A stretch of 64,000 bases of DNA. Origin: Dermacoccus abyssi. Lineage in GTDB: Bacteria; Actinomycetota; Actinomycetes; Actinomycetales; Dermatophilaceae. Both the position numbers and the translations under genes were made by a program. The notes under the pieces were generated by a model. It searched no databases and was not told where the DNA came from. It worked only from the letters and a program-made list of their open reading frames with translations. Positions 1 through 10,844 of this stretch are shown here, piece after piece (the stretch's first letter is position 1; every line of letters starts with the position of its first letter). Where the stretch lies: the NCBI RefSeq assembly GCF_034541975.1, contig NZ_JAVYJM010000001.1; one strand, written 5' to 3'.

Positions 1-133
1 CGTGACGAACGAGCGCGGCAACGTCGTCGGCCTCATGCCGCACCCGGAACACTGCGTCGAGGAGGGCTTCGGCCCCTCGACCGACGGCCTGGCGTTCTTC
101 ACGAGCGCGATCAAGGCGCTCGCGAACGTCTGA
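1..133 (+). CDS. purQ: Phosphoribosylformylglycinamidine synthase, glutaminase subunit PurQ (3' end only)
   Basis: Only the last 43 codons are inside the window, read from base 2 to the TGA at 131-133. The peptide contains GLMPHPEH, the C-terminal catalytic His-x-Glu segment of class I glutamine amidotransferases, followed by an acidic tail as in PurQ. PurQ releases ammonia from glutamine for PurL, which starts 17 nt downstream. The Cys nucleophile and the start lie outside the window. Identification rests on the motif and on purL being next. Confidence 0.9.
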   Translation, partial: VTNERGNVVGLMPHPEHCVEEGFGPSTDGLAFFTSAIKALANV

Positions 134-149
134 GGGGATACGAGAACAC

Positions 150-2498
<2,349 letters not shown>

Positions 2499-2510
2499 TC
2501 GACCGAACGA

Positions 2511-2548
2511 AAGCGGCGGGCCGGTTCTTCGGAACCGGCCCGCCGCTT
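2511..2548. terminator. Bidirectional hairpin terminator after purL
   Basis: A 17-bp GC-rich perfect stem (arms 2511-2527 and 2532-2548) is closed by a TTCG tetraloop. It lies between the convergent ends of purL and the small membrane protein, so it can serve both. Confidence 0.85.
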
Positions 2549-2576
2549 CGTTGTGCGCGGTGGGAGCGTCACACGA

Positions 2577-2927
2577 TCAGCAGGGGGAGAGGATCAGCCC
2601 GAAGCCGCGCAGCAGGTGGACGGCGGCCAGGGCGAGCAGGATGGCAACCAAGCCCGCGCGCAGCGCCACCGGCGGCTTGTCCGCAAGGCGCTGGACGGTC
2701 GGAGACCACGTCACCCAGGCGCAGACACCGAGAGCGATCGCAACGAAGAAACCGGTCAGATCGACGGACGAGCACGAGGTGACCTCGCCGTTGTGAGTTT
2801 GCGTTGAGGTCTGACTGAGTTTGACGCCGAAACCGAGCAGACCGATGGCCAGACCGACCCAGAACGCGTTGGGGACGGCATTGAGGTTCGGCGCGGTCCG
2901 GGAGGGTGCGTTCGGTGACGTCGTCAT
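2577..2927 (-). CDS. Small membrane protein of unknown function
   Basis: The product is 116 residues. After a short polar N-terminus it has hydrophobic segments near residues 20-35, 55-75 and 90-112, so two or three membrane passes are likely. I recognise no named family. The ATG at 2927 is chosen because AAGGAACGAG, a good ribosome-binding site, sits just upstream. A longer in-frame start at 3068 would add a polar, non-conserved-looking stretch. The gene converges on purL and is divergent from the FAD oxidase. Confidence 0.7.
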   Translation of the reverse strand: MTTSPNAPSRTAPNLNAVPNAFWVGLAIGLLGFGVKLSQTSTQTHNGEVTSCSSVDLTGFFVAIALGVCAWVTWSPTVQRLADKPPVALRAGLVAILLALAAVHLLRGFGLILSPC

Positions 2928-3094
2928 CGGTCTCGTTCCTTCATCGGCGATCTGAAAGCGTTGCGGGGCAGGTTCTGTGGCCACGCTGAGGGTGAGACGC
3001 ACCGAACAGTTGGATGGCTCCACTGGACTTTGCGAATGTTGGGTCTCGTCGTGAGCCGCGGCGGGCACTCTGTCGATGGGCTGCTGCCGATGAG

Positions 3095-3100
3095 TATGGT
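3095..3100 (+). promoter_or_regulatory. -10 box TATGGT, leaderless start of FAD oxidase
   Basis: TATGGT ends 6 nt before the ATG at 3107, with no Shine-Dalgarno between them. This fits a leaderless transcript. Confidence 0.5.
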
Positions 3101-3106
3101 CGGACC

Positions 3107-4522
3107 ATGCCTGCGATCGTCGAAGCCCTGCATGAAGTTCTGCCCGCCGACGTCCTCGTGACCGACACTGACGTCATCGCGTCCTACGCCCACGACGAGG
3201 CCGAGTGGGCGCCGTTCGGAACCCCCGCCGCCGTCGTACGACCGACGACGTCGGAGCAGGTTCAGCAGGTTGTTCTGGCCTGCCTCGAACACGATGTCGC
3301 CGTCGTGCCACGGGGCGCCGGAACGGGCCTGTCGGGTGGCGCGAACGCACTCGACGGCTGCGTCGTCATCAGCCTCGAGAAGATGAACCGCATCGTCGAG
3401 ATCAACGCGACGGAGCGCCTCGCGGTCGTGCAGCCCGGCGTCGTCAACGACCACCTGCGCGCCGCTGCGGGAGAGCAGGGCCTGTGGTACCCGCCGGACC
3501 CGGCCTCCGCGCCCTGGTCGACGATCGGCGGCAACTGCGCCACCAACGCCGGCGGCCTGTGCTGCGTCAAGTACGGCGTCACGCGCGACTACGTCCTCGC
3601 CCTCGAAGTCGTCACCGGCACCGGCGAACGCGTGCGCGTGGGACGCCGAACGGCGAAGGGCGTCGTCGGCTACGACCTCGTCGGCCTCATGGTCGGCAGC
3701 GAGGGAACACTCGGCATCATCACCGAGATCACCGTCAAACTGCGCGCGGCCCGCGCACCCGAGACGACGGTCGTGGGGTTCTTCCCGGACGTCGTCTCCG
3801 CCGGAATCGCCGTCCAGGGCGTCGCGGACGCCGGAATCGCGCCCTCCGCACTCGAGCTCGTCGACCAGGTGTGCCTCAAGGCCGTCGACGAATGGAAGAA
3901 CATGGGCCTGCTCGACATGTGCTCCGAGCACCTCGACGGCGAGAGCGAGGATAGGGGCGGCGCTGCCGTTCTGCTCGGCCGCATCGACGACCCGGGCGCC
4001 GTCGGCGAGCAGGAGGCCACCCGCATGGTCGACGTGTTCACCTCCGCCGGAGCGAGTTTCGCCGCCCGCTCGACGAGCGAGGAGGAAGCGGAGACGTTCT
4101 TCGCGGCGCGCCGCCTGGCCTACCCGGCGCTCGAACGCCTCGGCGACACGCTCACCGAAGACGTCTGCGTGCCCAAGGCCGAGGTGCCCGGCATGCTCTC
4201 GCGCATCGAGGAGATCGCCGCGAAGCACGACACCGTCATCGCCAACATCGCGCACGCCGGCGACGGCAACCTCCACCCGCTGCTCATCACCGAGCCCGGC
4301 GATGACGCCGCCCGCGAACGCGCCCAAGCGGCGTTCGCCGAGATCATCGACGCCGCTCTTGCCGTCGGTGGCACCGTCACCGGCGAGCACGGCGTCGGCC
4401 TGCTCAAGATGCCGGGGCTCGAGCAGGAGCAGACGGGTGTCGTCATCGACATGCAGCGCGCGATCAAGCGCGCACTCGACCCGAAGGGCATCTTCAACCC
4501 GGGCAAGGTCTTCTCGGCCTGA
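3107..4522 (+). CDS. FAD-linked 2-hydroxyacid oxidase/dehydrogenase (GlcD/LldD2-like)
   Basis: A flavoprotein of 471 residues. An FAD-binding type-4 (PCMH) domain occupies about residues 30-210, with VVPRGAGTGLSGGANALDG as the pyrophosphate-binding loop. An FAD-oxidase C-terminal domain follows, with HAGDGNLHP and GEHGVG near the end. Relatives are the glycolate oxidase GlcD subunit and D-lactate dehydrogenases, which oxidise D-2-hydroxyacids and pass electrons on. The substrate cannot be read from sequence. The ATG at 3107 is preferred over the upstream in-frame start at 3014 because a -10 box sits 6 nt before it and family homology begins there. No GlcE/GlcF-like partner is adjacent. Confidence 0.88.
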   Translation: MPAIVEALHEVLPADVLVTDTDVIASYAHDEAEWAPFGTPAAVVRPTTSEQVQQVVLACLEHDVAVVPRGAGTGLSGGANALDGCVVISLEKMNRIVEINATERLAVVQPGVVNDHLRAAAGEQGLWYPPDPASAPWSTIGGNCATNAGGLCCVKYGVTRDYVLALEVVTGTGERVRVGRRTAKGVVGYDLVGLMVGSEGTLGIITEITVKLRAARAPETTVVGFFPDVVSAGIAVQGVADAGIAPSALELVDQVCLKAVDEWKNMGLLDMCSEHLDGESEDRGGAAVLLGRIDDPGAVGEQEATRMVDVFTSAGASFAARSTSEEEAETFFAARRLAYPALERLGDTLTEDVCVPKAEVPGMLSRIEEIAAKHDTVIANIAHAGDGNLHPLLITEPGDDAARERAQAAFAEIIDAALAVGGTVTGEHGVGLLKMPGLEQEQTGVVIDMQRAIKRALDPKGIFNPGKVFSA

Positions 4523-4543
4523 CGGCAAGCCGCGTGCCGGGGG

Positions 4544-5221
4544 TCACCGCTGGCGCAGCGCGGTCATCTCTCCGACGGCAGGATGTCTCGGCGGGTCACT
4601 GAAGCCGAAGCCGCACGCGGTGAGGTCCGTCAGGTTGCCGAGTGGCCGTCCTGTGTAGGTGCCGGAGACGGCGGTGATGACGCGCTCGCCGCGCGCACAG
4701 TGGTGCTCGCGGCGGCCGTCGCGTAGGCGTCCGACGGCGTGCACCGCGCGAAAGCTCGGCACACCGAGCGACAGGACGCGCAGCATGATCTCGGTGAACC
4801 AGGCGAACCCGTGCGTCTCGGTCACGGATGACGGGAGGCGTGAGATGACGGCCCCGCGGCGCGTCGGGCTATCCAGCGTGAGGGTGAGACGTGACAGCGG
4901 TGGCCCGTCGACGGGAACGACCTCGACGGCCCATTCCTGCCCCGCCCGCGCGATGCGGACGTCAGCAAGGACGACGTTGTCGATGTCGTGGAGCAGCCGC
5001 ACGTCGTCGGCGAGGATCTCGCTCCCCACGTAGAGGGTTCGGCAGCCGTCGGCCTCCGCGACGAGCAGGCCGCACCACGAGCCGAACGGTGATTCGTCCC
5101 AACACGAGGCGACGAAGCGCTCACCACTCGTCGTGGCGAACGACGCGAGGCGGCCGCGGTAGCGCTCGAGATCCGCGGCGCGGTGACGAGGCAGCGGGAT
5201 TCGTGATGCGAGTTCACGCAT
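4544..5221 (-). CDS. Conserved hypothetical protein coupled to the Nei/Fpg glycosylase
   Basis: A 225-residue soluble-looking protein with no signal or membrane segment. I do not recognise the family. The N-terminal half has several aromatic stretches, such as CWDESPFGSWCGL; the C-terminal part contains HAVGRLRDGRREHH. The ATG at 5221 overlaps the TGA of the DNA glycosylase (ATGCGTGA), which indicates translational coupling and perhaps a shared role, but no function should be inferred from this alone. It converges on the FAD oxidase with only 21 nt between stops. Confidence 0.65.
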   Translation of the reverse strand: MRELASRIPLPRHRAADLERYRGRLASFATTSGERFVASCWDESPFGSWCGLLVAEADGCRTLYVGSEILADDVRLLHDIDNVVLADVRIARAGQEWAVEVVPVDGPPLSRLTLTLDSPTRRGAVISRLPSSVTETHGFAWFTEIMLRVLSLGVPSFRAVHAVGRLRDGRREHHCARGERVITAVSGTYTGRPLGNLTDLTACGFGFSDPPRHPAVGEMTALRQR

Positions 5222-6083
5222 TGGCGCGGCGCCGACGATGGCGCGGCTGGCACGACGGGCACCAGAACAGGTTGCGACCCGCGAACTCCTCGAGCGCAAC
5301 GGGTGTGCCGCACACCAAACACGGTTGACCGGCCCGGCGGTAGACGTAGACCTCGCCTCCGTGCTTGTCGACGCGCGGCTCGCGCCCCATCGCCTCCGGC
5401 GTGTGCTCGGGTCGCACGGTGTCGATTCGACCGTCACGCACACCGAGTGGCATGAGGGCGACGAGGTCGGCCCAGATCGCGTCGAACTCCTCGCGCCGTA
5501 GGAACTTGCCGGGCATCTTCGGGTCGATGCCGTGACGGAACAGCACCTCGGCTCGGTAGATGTTGCCGACGCCGGGAAACACCTTCTGATCCATGAGGAG
5601 CGCCGCGACGGGCGTGCTCGTGCGTCGCACTCGAGCCCAGGCACGTTCGGGGTCGGCGTCACCGCGGAGGGGATCCGCGCCGAGCTTCGACGTGATCGTG
5701 TCGACCTCGTCGGGCGTGCGCAGCTCGCAGACGTTGGGCCCCCGCAGATCCATGACGACGCTCCCGCGCGGGTCGCCGTCCGTTGCGGAGACCCCGAGCC
5801 GCCACCGGATGGCGCCCGTCGCCGGCACGTCGGCCGGTTCGATTCCCTCGGTGAAGAAGAACTTGCCGAGCAGCCCGAGGTGGATGTTGACGCGCTCGTC
5901 CATGCCCTCGAACCCGACGAACATGTGCTTGCCCCACGCCTCGGCCGCGTCGAAGACTCGCCCGTCGATGCGAGCGGCGCTGTCGCTGAATCGGCCCTGC
6001 GGCGACGAGGATTCGACGACACGTCCGGAGAACTGGTCGTTGAGCATGCCGGCGATTCGGTGGGTGACGTGGCCTTCGGGCAT
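5214..6083 (-). CDS. Fpg/Nei family DNA glycosylase/AP lyase (Nei2-type)
   Basis: A base-excision-repair enzyme of 289 residues. It begins MPEGHVTH: after Met removal, Pro2 is the Schiff-base nucleophile and Glu3 the catalytic acid of this family. A helix-two-turn-helix region with GVGNIYRAEVLF follows at about residues 165-180. The C-terminus carries a four-Cys zinc finger (CLVCG and CPSC). The MPEGH start resembles the actinobacterial endonuclease VIII-like branch more than MutM (which begins MPELPE), so oxidised pyrimidines are the likely substrates. The gene lies between the spermidine-synthase-like gene (31-nt gap) and the coupled hypothetical gene. Confidence 0.9.
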   Translation of the reverse strand: MPEGHVTHRIAGMLNDQFSGRVVESSSPQGRFSDSAARIDGRVFDAAEAWGKHMFVGFEGMDERVNIHLGLLGKFFFTEGIEPADVPATGAIRWRLGVSATDGDPRGSVVMDLRGPNVCELRTPDEVDTITSKLGADPLRGDADPERAWARVRRTSTPVAALLMDQKVFPGVGNIYRAEVLFRHGIDPKMPGKFLRREEFDAIWADLVALMPLGVRDGRIDTVRPEHTPEAMGREPRVDKHGGEVYVYRRAGQPCLVCGTPVALEEFAGRNLFWCPSCQPRHRRRRANA

Positions 6084-6114
6084 CAGGTGACCTTCCGTGG
6101 GCGAGCGGGGCGCG

Positions 6115-6975
6115 TCATCGCACTCGCCACGCGCCGAGTTCGGGTGGGACGGGGGATCGTTCGGCATCTGTCGTGAAAGCGGGCGCGCCGCGGAAGAGCG
6201 AGGTGAGTTCGGCGCCCGCCCGGACTCCCGTGGGGAACATGGCGCGAGCCGCGCTTTGTCGAATCGTCGCGACGTCGAGGGACGATTCCGTCCGTGTCGC
6301 AGCGAGAACGACATTGCCGAACCGACGGCCCTTGAGCACTTCCTGGGCCCCGACGACGACGGCGTGGGGGAGCCGCACGACGAAGGTTGCCGCGGCTCGG
6401 CCGGTCCAGGCGAAGCCCGGCTCGTCGGACAGGTTCGCGAGTAGCACACCGCTCGGCTTGAGCACTCGCGCCACGTCGTCGGCGAACGCTGGGGAGACGA
6501 GCTCCGCGGGCACACGCCCGTCCGCAAACGCGTCGAGGACGACGACGTCCGCCGACTCGTCCTTGAGATCGCGCACGCCGGCCGCCCCGTCGACGCCGCG
6601 CACACGGATGCGGTGGCTGCGTGGAAGAGGCAGCTCACGGCGCACGGCCTCGGTGAGTTGGGTGTCGGGTTCGAGCACGATCTGCGGTGAGCCGGGGCGC
6701 GTGGCTTCGACGTAGCGCGCCAGGGTGAGCCCGGCGCCGCCGACGTGGGTGACCCCGAGCGGTGCGGGAGCCGGCGGCGCGAGAGCGTCGACGAGCATCG
6801 CGAAGTGTTGGACGTACTCGAACTCGATGGAGGTCGGGTCGTCCGGGTCGACGTGCGATTGCGGGTGACCGTCGCGCATCACCGTCACGCCGCCGCGATC
6901 GTCGCGCACGAACTCGAAGCGTTCGTTCGTCGGTGCGGACGGCGCGGGGTCGGGGGAGGAGCGACGGCGGGCCAT
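6115..6975 (-). CDS. Spermidine synthase-like (SpeE-fold) methyltransferase family protein
   Basis: A 286-residue protein with a Rossmann methyltransferase-like core. VTHVGGAGLTLARY (about residue 75) is the nucleotide-binding glycine loop, IVLEPD the acidic end of beta-2, and DVVVLDAFADGRVP (about 145) the motif-IV region typical of actinobacterial spermidine-synthase-like proteins. No polyamine-specific residues can be assigned, so polyamine synthesis is not established. The ATG at 6975 is supported by a TAGAGT -10 box 6 nt upstream. It is probably the first gene of a three-gene minus-strand operon with the glycosylase and the 4544-5221 protein. Confidence 0.75.
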   Translation of the reverse strand: MARRRSSPDPAPSAPTNERFEFVRDDRGGVTVMRDGHPQSHVDPDDPTSIEFEYVQHFAMLVDALAPPAPAPLGVTHVGGAGLTLARYVEATRPGSPQIVLEPDTQLTEAVRRELPLPRSHRIRVRGVDGAAGVRDLKDESADVVVLDAFADGRVPAELVSPAFADDVARVLKPSGVLLANLSDEPGFAWTGRAAATFVVRLPHAVVVGAQEVLKGRRFGNVVLAATRTESSLDVATIRQSAARAMFPTGVRAGAELTSLFRGAPAFTTDAERSPVPPELGAWRVR

Positions 6976-6981
6976 TCCCCA

Positions 6982-6987
6982 ACTCTA
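6982..6987 (-). promoter_or_regulatory. -10 box TAGAGT, leaderless start of spermidine-synthase-like gene
   Basis: TAGAGT on the minus strand ends 6 nt before the ATG at 6975, with no convincing Shine-Dalgarno. Confidence 0.5.
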
Positions 6988-7094
6988 GGTCGGTGGGCTC
7001 GCTTGCCTCGTCCTGCGTCGGCTGTGGTGCAGCGCAAGCCTGCCCGCGCGCTACCCGGGGCGGGCCTGTCGGAGGGAAGGGGGCGACACCGTTC

Positions 7095-7100
7095 TAGGAT
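7095..7100 (+). promoter_or_regulatory. -10 box TAGGAT, leaderless start of sterol-carrier family gene
   Basis: TAGGAT ends 7 nt before the ATG at 7108, and the intervening bases carry no Shine-Dalgarno. Confidence 0.55.
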
Positions 7101-7107
7101 CGACGCC

Positions 7108-7479
7108 ATGCCACCTCGTCGACGTATCGACCCCGCCGCGGGCCGCGAGGCCGTCCTCACCTGGGCGCTCGACCCCGAGGCCGCGACGCGACCCGTCACC
7201 GCAACCGCCGTGCGCTACACGCTCGAGGAGCTGGGCATCCAGGCACCCGGGCGCACGGTCGAAGTGCGTGTTCCGCCGTTCGGGGCAGTGCAATGCGTCG
7301 CGGGCCCGGTGCACACGCGAGGCACCCCGCCGAACGTCACCGAGACCGACGCGGCGACGTGGCTACGCCTCGCGACCGGTCGCCTCACGTGGGCCAAGGC
7401 TGCCGCAGGCGGGAAGCTGCGCGTCTCCGGTCAGCGCGCGGATGTTTCTGCATATCTGCCGATCGTGCCGGTCATCTGA
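7108..7479 (+). CDS. Sterol carrier family protein (MDMPI/SCP2-like C-terminal type)
   Basis: A 123-residue single-domain protein resembling the small actinobacterial sterol-carrier family protein often encoded near purL/purF. It shows a basic N-terminus, a beta-rich centre with EVRVPPFGAVQCV (about residues 51-63) and a C-terminal TDAATWLRLATGRLTWA segment typical of SCP2-like folds. Ligand and role are unknown. The start at 7108 is supported by the leaderless promoter. A strong bidirectional terminator follows, separating it from the convergent acidic repeat gene. Confidence 0.75.
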   Translation: MPPRRRIDPAAGREAVLTWALDPEAATRPVTATAVRYTLEELGIQAPGRTVEVRVPPFGAVQCVAGPVHTRGTPPNVTETDAATWLRLATGRLTWAKAAAGGKLRVSGQRADVSAYLPIVPVI

Positions 7480-7529
7480 CCGTCCGACGCCCCGTTCACC
7501 GCTTCCGCGCGCGGCTACTGCGTCACATG

Positions 7530-7569
7530 ACGACGCCGCCCGCCCCCAGCAGGGGACGGGCGGCGTCGT
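7530..7569. terminator. Bidirectional terminator between sterol-carrier and acidic-repeat genes
   Basis: A near-perfect ~17-bp GC-rich stem with one bulge and a short loop lies between two convergent genes. The right arm ends in a short TT run on the plus strand. Confidence 0.8.
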
Positions 7570-7581
7570 TCGTGCGTCGGG

Positions 7582-10404
7582 TCAGCGCTTCGAGGCGTCC
7601 CAGTGGCGGAACATCGCAGCCTTCGCGGCGTCCTCGCTCGTGAACCACACCTCGGCTTCTGTCTGCTCGTAACCCGGGCTGTCGGGCGTGTGGAACAGCA
7701 TCGAGTCGGCGTTGCCCTTGATCGTGAACTCGGGCGACGGCGCGGAGCCGTCCTCGTTCGGCTCGGCCGAACCCGGGCCGAACGGGCCGTCCTGCTGGCC
7801 CGCCGAGCTCGCGTGGTCGGGCTCGCCGTCGTTCGAGTCACCCTCGTCCGTGCCGGCGACGAACGTCTGCTCGTCGGACTCCGACCGCGTCTGTGACTGC
7901 GACGACGAAGCCTCGTCGGTGGCGCTCGCGGAGCGGCTCTGCGAGTCGTCCGAGACGTCGGCGGAGACGGAGAACTCGTCGCTGTTCGTCTCCTGGACCT
8001 CGCCGATCTTGGCGGGGGCCGCGTTCTCCGGCGTCGTCGGGGCGACACCGCTGTCCTCGACGACGGCACTGTCGGAGGCGGCGAGCTCGTCGTCCTCACG
8101 CTCGAGCTCGACGTCGTCGGCCGACGGCTCCCCGGTGGCACCGGCGTCAGCCGCGTCGCGGGCCTCGGCCGACTCGGCAGCCGACGTGTCCACGGAGTCG
8201 TGTGTGCGTCCGGCTGCGACGGCCGCCGCTGCCGCAGCACCGCCACTCACACCGGCCGCAGCGACAGCCGCGCCCGAAGAGCCTCGCTCGTCCCTCTCGG
8301 AAGCACCGTCGACATCATCGGCGGCGGATTCGGACGCGGCCTCGGTGTCATCGGCCGAAACCTGCTCCGGCTCGGCTTCGGAGGACGTGTCGGCGTCGCC
8401 CGAAGCTGCGTCGCTCTGGCTCGACTCAGCCGCGGCTCCGGTGCTCTCGGAAACGGGCGCGTCGGTCGTCTCCGCCTTCGGAACCGGGGCGCTGTCGAGC
8501 TGGTCGAGCGGCAGGGGCTCGGTGCCCCAGTCGACGCCACCCGAGCTCGCGGGTGCCGCCGCAGCGGCCGGAGCCGATGCGGAGTCTGCGGAGTCGGAGC
8601 TCGCCGGCGCCTGCGTCGACTCGGTCGAGTCCTCGGACTCACTCTCGGACGCCGCAGCATCCGGTGCACCTGCGACGTCCGATGCGGGAGCCTCGTCCTC
8701 GACGGCATCCGTGGAGGCGTTGGCAGCTGCGTCGCCCGCGGCGGTGTCGTCGGCTGCCGCGCCCTGCGAGGACGTCTCCGGGGAGGCAGCTTCCGTGTCA
8801 TCCGACGTCGCGTCGCTCGTCGGCTGCTCCGACGCCTCAGCGGGCGACTCGGCCGGCTCGGACTGCGCCGCGGGAGCGTTGTCGAGGTCGGCCAGGGCCG
8901 GGGGCTCGGTGTTCCAGTCGTCCCCACCCGAACCACCGGAGCTCGCAACGGCGGCAGTGGCCGCCGTGGCCGTGGCAGCAGCTGCAGCCGGAGCGGCGCT
9001 GCTCTTCTCGCCCTCGGACTTCTCGGTCGTTTCCTCAGCGTCGGACTCGTCGCTCGAAGCGGACTTCGTCTCCTCCGCCGTGGCCTCCTCAGCGGGAGCC
9101 TTCGAGTCGGACTCAGCCGACTCGGACGGTGCTTCGCTCGTCGACTGCGTCGAGGTCTCGGCAGACGACGCAGCGGGAGCGCTGTCGAGGTCCTCCAGAG
9201 CAGGGGGCTCGGTGGCCCAGTCGTCGCCGCCCGAGCTGGCCGGCGCAGCGGCAACCGGCTTCTCGTTCGCCTCTGACGACTCCGGGGCCTCGCTGGTCTC
9301 GGCCTTCGGAGCCTCGGCGTCACTCGGCTCGGTGGGCTTCGTCGCAGCCTTCTCGTCGTTCGCCGACGCGGCCGGAGCGCTGTCGAGGTCCTCGAGAGCC
9401 GGCGGCTCGGCGGCCCAGTCGTCGCCACCCGAGCTCGCGGCGGCGGCAGGCGCGGCAGCGGGCTCCGTGTTGGTAGCCGCCTCCGAGGAAGCCTGCGTCT
9501 CCGTGGGCTTGTCCTCGCTCTTGGCTTCGGCAGGGGCCGAGTCGTCGAGAGCCGGCGGCTCGGCGGCCCAGTCGTCGCCGGACGCGGCGGGCGCGGGAGC
9601 GGCCTTCGTGTCAGCAGCGGCCGAGTCGTCGAGGGCCGGGGGCTCGGCATCCCAGTCGTCGCCCGACGAAGCGGCGGCAGGAGCAGCCTCGGCCTTGCTC
9701 TCGGACTTCGGCTCGGCAGCCGACGAGTCGTCGAGAGCCGGGGGAGCAGCGTCCCAGTCGTCGCCGGAGGACGCAGCCGGAGCGGCTTCGGTCTCGGCGG
9801 GCTTGCTCTCGGTCTTCGCGGACGCGTCGTCCACGGCCGGGGGCTCGGCGTCCCAGTCGTCGCCCGACGAGGCGGCAGGAGCCTCGTTCTTCGCTGCGGT
9901 GTCCTTGTCGGCAGCCTTGGCCGAGTCGTCGACGGCGGGCGGGGCTGCGTCCCAGTCGTCGCCGGCAGCAGCCTGCGCGTCGTCGTTCTTCTCGGTGTTG
10001 GCCACCGGGGCCGGAGCGGCGTCCCAGTCGTCGGAGCCGGAAGCGTTGTCGTCCTTCGAGGAGGCGGCAGCAGCCGCACCCGCGGCACCGGCAGCCCCGG
10101 CCGCGGCGGCGGTCTTCCCCTTGCCGTCCTGCTTCTTCGCGTCCTTGCCGGAGGTCTCGTCGACCTCGGCCTTCGCAGGCTCGGCCCTGTCGGCGTCCTG
10201 CTCGGCCTTCGAACCGGCCGTCTCGATCTCGTCGGACTCCCCGTCCGTTGCCTCGAGGGTCTCCGGCTCCTCCTCGGAGCCGATCTTGTTCTTGCCGCTC
10301 ACGCCGTGGATGCCGACAGAGCCACCCTTCTTCGGGTCGCGCATCAGCAGCCATGCGATACCCGCCAAGGCGAGGAGCACGACGAGGAGGATCAGCCACT
10401 TCAT
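7582..10404 (-). CDS. Membrane-anchored acidic Ala/Ser/Asp/Glu-rich repeat protein with a C-terminal sunset-like domain
   Basis: About 940 residues. An N-terminal membrane helix (MKWLILLVVLLALAGIAWLL) is followed by a very long low-complexity acidic region containing ten copies of an SGDDWDAEPPALDD-type repeat, and then a compact C-terminal domain of ~45 residues. That domain contains IKGNADSMLFHTPDSPGY and AEVWFTSEDAAKAA. It resembles the small domain NCBI calls sunset, seen at the ends of several actinobacterial membrane-anchored and ribosomal-protein-extension sequences; this naming is from memory. Function is unknown. A surface or periplasm-facing spacer that carries the domain is one reading, but orientation cannot be decided. 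An alternative ATG lies at 10416. The plus-strand open frame opposite is a codon-bias shadow. Confidence 0.8.
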   Translation of the reverse strand: MKWLILLVVLLALAGIAWLLMRDPKKGGSVGIHGVSGKNKIGSEEEPETLEATDGESDEIETAGSKAEQDADRAEPAKAEVDETSGKDAKKQDGKGKTAAAAGAAGAAGAAAAASSKDDNASGSDDWDAAPAPVANTEKNDDAQAAAGDDWDAAPPAVDDSAKAADKDTAAKNEAPAASSGDDWDAEPPAVDDASAKTESKPAETEAAPAASSGDDWDAAPPALDDSSAAEPKSESKAEAAPAAASSGDDWDAEPPALDDSAAADTKAAPAPAASGDDWAAEPPALDDSAPAEAKSEDKPTETQASSEAATNTEPAAAPAAAASSGGDDWAAEPPALEDLDSAPAASANDEKAATKPTEPSDAEAPKAETSEAPESSEANEKPVAAAPASSGGDDWATEPPALEDLDSAPAASSAETSTQSTSEAPSESAESDSKAPAEEATAEETKSASSDESDAEETTEKSEGEKSSAAPAAAAATATAATAAVASSGGSGGDDWNTEPPALADLDNAPAAQSEPAESPAEASEQPTSDATSDDTEAASPETSSQGAAADDTAAGDAAANASTDAVEDEAPASDVAGAPDAAASESESEDSTESTQAPASSDSADSASAPAAAAAPASSGGVDWGTEPLPLDQLDSAPVPKAETTDAPVSESTGAAAESSQSDAASGDADTSSEAEPEQVSADDTEAASESAADDVDGASERDERGSSGAAVAAAGVSGGAAAAAAVAAGRTHDSVDTSAAESAEARDAADAGATGEPSADDVELEREDDELAASDSAVVEDSGVAPTTPENAAPAKIGEVQETNSDEFSVSADVSDDSQSRSASATDEASSSQSQTRSESDEQTFVAGTDEGDSNDGEPDHASSAGQQDGPFGPGSAEPNEDGSAPSPEFTIKGNADSMLFHTPDSPGYEQTEAEVWFTSEDAAKAAMFRHWDASKR
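8484..10040 (-). repeat. Ten degenerate DDW-x-EPPAL repeats inside the acidic protein
   Basis: The coding strand repeats a DDWDA(A/E)PPA(V/L)(D/E)D unit with Trp invariant in all ten copies. In DNA the cores lie near 10022, 9952, 9853, 9751, 9652, 9571, 9415, 9217, 8914 and 8527. Spacing grows from about 70-100 bp in the N-terminal copies to 200-390 bp in the C-terminal copies. The last four carry the variant tail LEDLDSAPAAS. Confidence 0.85.
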
Positions 10405-10537
10405 GGTTCGTCCCATCGATGATTGAGCAATGACATACCTACCGGCACCTTACCGCCGGGTCACTTCGCGTGGCTGGCTCCTCGGCGCAGCCGTTTCCTG
10501 GGCGTGACGCGGCTGCAGCGCCCGTGCGCCGCGTTGC

Positions 10538-10543
10538 TACCGT
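10538..10543 (+). promoter_or_regulatory. -10 box TACCGT, leaderless start of small membrane gene
   Basis: TACCGT ends 7 nt before the GTG at 10551. Confidence 0.5.
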
Positions 10544-10550
10544 TGGCATC

Positions 10551-10844
10551 GTGAGATCACGCAACGCGAAGAAGCCCGCCGCCGTCGCCGACCAGCGTCC
10601 GGTGCAGGGCGAGGACGGAATCCCCCTCGCACGGGTGAGCCGTTCGCCGCGCATCCTGCCGTTCGTCCTCACGGGCCTCGTGCTGGGTGTCGTCGTCGGT
10701 CTCGTCATCGCCATCACCGGCGGTGAGGGCGGCAACTACACGGAGGGTTCCACCCTCGGTTACTTCGCCCTCCTCTTCGGCGGCATCGGCGCTCTCCTCG
10801 GTGGGGTCGGCTTCGCCCTCGCCGACAAGCGCGCCCAGCGCTGA
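10551..10844 (+). CDS. Small membrane protein upstream of purF
   Basis: A 97-residue protein. The basic N-terminus (about 35 residues) is followed by two membrane helices, ILPFVLTGLVLGVVVGLVIA and GYFALLFGGIGALLGGVGFALA, and a short basic tail. I know no function; small two-helix proteins next to purF are common in actinobacteria. The GTG at 10551 is supported by a -10 box 7 nt upstream. The in-frame ATG at 10470 would lie upstream of that promoter, so I reject it. Confidence 0.7.
   Translation: MRSRNAKKPAAVADQRPVQGEDGIPLARVSRSPRILPFVLTGLVLGVVVGLVIAITGGEGGNYTEGSTLGYFALLFGGIGALLGGVGFALADKRAQR

Noticed and set aside
5214..5221. A frameshift between the glycosylase and the 4544-5221 gene
   Set aside because: The ATGCGTGA overlap gives a clean stop and start with intact domains on both sides, so these are two coupled genes.
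8484..10040. Regularly spaced repeats considered as a CRISPR array
   Set aside because: The repeats are in frame, vary in spacing from ~70 to ~390 bp, are degenerate and encode a peptide motif.
7688..10426. A 912-codon plus-strand open frame opposite the acidic repeat gene
   Set aside because: Its Ser/Ala-rich composition mirrors the Ala/Asp/Glu/Ser codons of the minus-strand gene. The minus strand has a membrane start, repeats and a conserved C-terminal domain; the plus strand has no start signal.
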